This document shows, piece by piece, positions 62,221 through 64,000 of a DNA stretch of 64,000 nucleotides. The notes beneath the pieces are model-generated. The model did not search any database, was not told where the DNA came from, and saw only the letters and a list, made by a program, of their open reading frames with translations. Position 1 is the stretch's first letter. Each line of letters opens with the position of its first letter. The translations under genes were made by a program, and so were the position numbers. Source of the stretch: Sphingopyxis sp. BE259 (GTDB taxonomy: Bacteria > Pseudomonadota > Alphaproteobacteria > Sphingomonadales > Sphingomonadaceae); assembly GCF_031457495.1 (NCBI RefSeq), contig NZ_JAVDWM010000001.1, forward strand, positions 1,352,001 to 1,416,000, given 5' to 3'.

Positions 62221-62712
62221 ATGCCCAAACGCACCGATCTGTCAGCGACCTTTTGCCCCGTCGGCCGCTCGGCCGAGCTGCTCGGCGATCGCGCGGTGCT
62301 GCTGATCCTGCGCGATCTGTTCTTTGGCAATCGGCGGTTCGAGGTCATCGCCGCGAACACCGGATTGGGTCCGCAGCTGGTGTCGGCGCGGCTCAAGCTG
62401 CTCGAGGGCGAAGGCGTGGTCGAGCGGCGCGCCTATCAGGACCGCCCGATCCGCCACGACTATTGGCTGACCGCCAAGGGCAAGGATCTGTTCGGCGTCC
62501 TTTATGCGATGCGCGGCTGGGCTGAACGCTGGGCGTATCAAGAGGGCGAGACCGGCGGCGGACCGGCGATGCGCTATATCCATCGCGCCTGCGGCGCCGA
62601 TGTGGGCACCGCGATGGTGTGTCCGGGATGCGGCGAGCCGCTGGGCTATGGCGATTTGAAAGGGGAGCCGTCACCTGCGCTCAAGGCCGAGCAGGCGCGG
62701 CGCGCGGGTTAG
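62221..62712 (+). CDS. HxlR family winged-helix regulator with a C-terminal cysteine motif
   Basis: A 163-residue HxlR/DUF24 transcriptional regulator. It has the conserved CPVGRSAELLGDRAVLLILR opening (including the redox-type N-terminal Cys), the recognition region NTGLGPQLVSARLKLLEGEG and the wing RRAYQDRPIRHDYWLTAKGK. The C-terminal tail adds RACGADVGTAMVCPGCGEPL, with cysteines in a CPxC arrangement that could bind a metal. Such regulators sense electrophiles or reactive oxygen in other species. It is divergent from the SDR gene and its own operator palindrome lies between. Its stop is 1 nt from the clpS stop (convergent). Confidence 0.9.
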   Translation: MPKRTDLSATFCPVGRSAELLGDRAVLLILRDLFFGNRRFEVIAANTGLGPQLVSARLKLLEGEGVVERRAYQDRPIRHDYWLTAKGKDLFGVLYAMRGWAERWAYQEGETGGGPAMRYIHRACGADVGTAMVCPGCGEPLGYGDLKGEPSPALKAEQARRAG

Positions 62713-62713
62713 C

Positions 62714-63040
62714 TCAGGCCTTTTCCAGCGTGCATTGCAGCGGGTGCTGGTTCTGCCGCGCGGCGTCCATCACCTGGTTGACCTTGGTTTCGGCAACTTC
62801 GTAGCTGAATACGCCGCACACGCCGACGCCCTGCTGGTGGACATGCAGCATGACCTGGGTCGCCTGTTCGATGTCCATGTTGAAGAAACGCTGGAGCACC
62901 ATCACGACGAATTCCATCGGCGTGTAATCGTCGTTGAGCAGCAGCACCTTGTACATCGACGGTTTTTTCGCCTTGGCGCGGGTGCGCGTGGCGATGCCGA
63001 CGCCGGGGGTGCCGGGCGCGCCGTCATCCTTGTCCGCCAT
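62714..63040 (-). CDS. clpS: ATP-dependent Clp protease adaptor ClpS
   Basis: A 108-residue adaptor that delivers N-degron substrates to ClpAP. The N-end-residue pocket is [20 protein letters not shown], and the [20 protein letters not shown] segment completes the family signature. A long upstream frame would add an 80-residue basic extension; ATGs at 63040 (MADKDD), 63067 (MAEPRN) and 63106 are possible starts, and 63040 gives the usual length. It is convergent with the HxlR gene and follows the phasin gene on the same strand. clpA is not in the window. Confidence 0.94.
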   Translation of the reverse strand: MADKDDGAPGTPGVGIATRTRAKAKKPSMYKVLLLNDDYTPMEFVVMVLQRFFNMDIEQATQVMLHVHQQGVGVCGVFSYEVAETKVNQVMDAARQNQHPLQCTLEKA

Positions 63041-63195
63041 GGCGCGGACATTCCTAGGCTCCGCCATCGCGCGGACCGGCTGGGTGGTCGATACTGGAAA
63101 CATCATGGGCAGGAATATCGCAAGCCGCGGGCGAAGCGCAAGGGGCGCGCGCGCGGTTTTTAACCTCTTGTTCGCCAGCGCGGAACGGGCTGGCT

Positions 63196-63236
63196 TCAAA
63201 AACAAGAACCGCCCGCTTCCTTGGGAAGCGAGCGGT
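63196..63236 (-). terminator. Terminator after the phasin gene
   Basis: On the minus strand a 13-bp stem (ACCGCTCGCTTCC / GGAAGCGGGCGGT, one mismatch) with a CAA loop is followed by TCTTGTTTTTG. It lies 68 nt after the phasin stop and separates that gene from clpS. Confidence 0.85.
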
Positions 63237-63303
63237 CTTGAGAGTGTCGGCGCAGGCGGAGAGGGAGGGGGAAGTGCCCGCGCCAACGGAAGGTGAAAGC
63301 GCC

Positions 63304-64000
63304 TTAGGCGGCCTTCATCTTCGAGGTGATCACCGAAACGCGGTTCGAGATCGGCGCGAAGCTGTCGTTCGCCATCTTGACGACCAGTTCGCTGGTCTTC
63401 GAGGTCTGGGCGACAGCGGCGTCGAACGCCTTCTTGCTGTTTTCGGCATAGAGCTTGAAGAACTCGGTCGGCGACTTGACCGAGGTATAGCCCTTCAGCG
63501 CGGCGGTGGTGTCTTCAAAGCTCTTGCGAGCGAAGGTGACGCCTTCCTGGCCCAGAACTTCCATGTTCTTGGCAGCGATCTTGCCGGCTTCGACCATCGC
63601 TTCGATGTTGGCCTTGTTGAATTCGACGGCTTCTTCAGCAAGCTTGCTGGTCTTGCTCATCGCGTCCTTGGCCTTCGCATTGAAGTCGGCGGTCAGGGCT
63701 TCGGTGCGGGTCTTCGCTTCGTCGGCGAACTTCTTGACGGTGTCGTTCATGGTCTTGATTCCTTTGCTGACGGCGGCAACCGGCTTCGGTGCGGCCTTGA
63801 GGGGCTTGGGAGCAATATTCTTCACGGCCGCCTTCTTGGGGGCGACCTTCTTGGCAACTGCCTTGGGGGCAGCAGCCTTTTTCGCGACCGGCTTGGCTTT
63901 TGCCTTCACCGGCTTGATCTTGGCAGGGGCCGCAGCCTTCACCGCTGCGGGGGCAGCGACAACGGCGGGGGCAGCCGGAGCTTCCACCGGCTTGGCGGCG
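63304..64000 (-). CDS. Phasin with a basic histone-like N-terminal tail (cut by window end)
   Basis: The C-terminal 232 or so codons of a polyhydroxyalkanoate granule-associated phasin; the reading frame runs off the window at its 5' end. The C-terminal helical domain ([40 protein letters not shown]) is a standard phasin_2 type. The N-terminal part is very rich in Lys/Ala/Pro ([20 protein letters not shown], then [10 protein letters not shown]), resembling histone H1 and PhaM-type DNA-binding tails. An internal ATG ([12 protein letters not shown]) would give the phasin domain alone. Granule binding is the family role; DNA binding is inferred. Confidence 0.9.
   Translation of the reverse strand, partial: AAKPVEAPAAPAVVAAPAAVKAAAPAKIKPVKAKAKPVAKKAAAPKAVAKKVAPKKAAVKNIAPKPLKAAPKPVAAVSKGIKTMNDTVKKFADEAKTRTEALTADFNAKAKDAMSKTSKLAEEAVEFNKANIEAMVEAGKIAAKNMEVLGQEGVTFARKSFEDTTAALKGYTSVKSPTEFFKLYAENSKKAFDAAVAQTSKTSELVVKMANDSFAPISNRVSVITSKMKAA

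Overview
The window is GC-rich chromosomal DNA from an alphaproteobacterium, most likely a member of the Sphingomonadaceae (Sphingopyxis/Sphingomonas type). This is inferred from gene content and order: a DUF1476 - BolA - CGFS glutaredoxin trio, an lgt - midA - GNAT - pgeF operon, a phasin with a histone-like tail, an S46 peptidase, and several families of short palindromic intergenic repeats. No phage, insertion sequence, CRISPR array, rRNA or tRNA was seen.

Region 1 (1-15.4 kb): the 5' part of cysS is followed by a five-gene minus-strand cluster. In transcription order it encodes an exported TPR-CHAT protease-like protein, a CHASE2 adenylate cyclase, a small exported FecR-like protein, a TpsB outer-membrane transporter and a giant TpsA exoprotein. 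This is the most system-like part of the window: sensor, second messenger, candidate protease and secreted adhesin in one array. Region 2 (15.5-22.5 kb): the DUF1476/BolA/Grx4 trio, a BlaI-BlaR1-like repressor/metalloprotease pair with an operator palindrome, an MBL-fold hydrolase with two overlapping partners, and a membrane protein. Region 3 (22.6-31.5 kb): nadA, a gene-poor stretch of about 0.9 kb with candidate regulatory elements, two tandem GlsB/YeaQ/YmgE stress membrane proteins below a perfect CRP-type palindrome, an RND efflux operon whose permease carries a long hydrophobic insertion, and a DUF445 protein.

Region 4 (31.6-40.9 kb): an NAD(P)-epimerase, aminopeptidase N, a four-gene Mla-type lipid ABC transporter operon (MlaE with a fused STAS-like domain, MlaF, MlaD, auxiliary lipoprotein), a divergent CicA-like HAD phosphatase, and a PLP-dependent cystathionine gamma-synthase family enzyme. 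Region 5 (41-53.1 kb): a tightly overlapped lgt-midA-GNAT-pgeF operon with a DASS anion transporter behind it, a divergent acyl-CoA ligase followed by a cytochrome b / Tat-lipoprotein molybdopterin oxidoreductase pair, a DUF1801 protein, an S46 peptidase and argG. Region 6 (53.3-64 kb): threonine aldolase and a DMT transporter, murA, an AraC regulator divergent from two small membrane proteins, a DUF3011 protein, a DsbA-fold isomerase, an SDR divergent from an HxlR regulator around a 17-bp palindrome, clpS, and a phasin cut by the window end.

Most genes are chromosomal housekeeping or cell-envelope genes arranged in tight operons with 1-4 nt overlaps. Intergenic spaces hold at least four families of inverted repeats and several rho-independent terminators.
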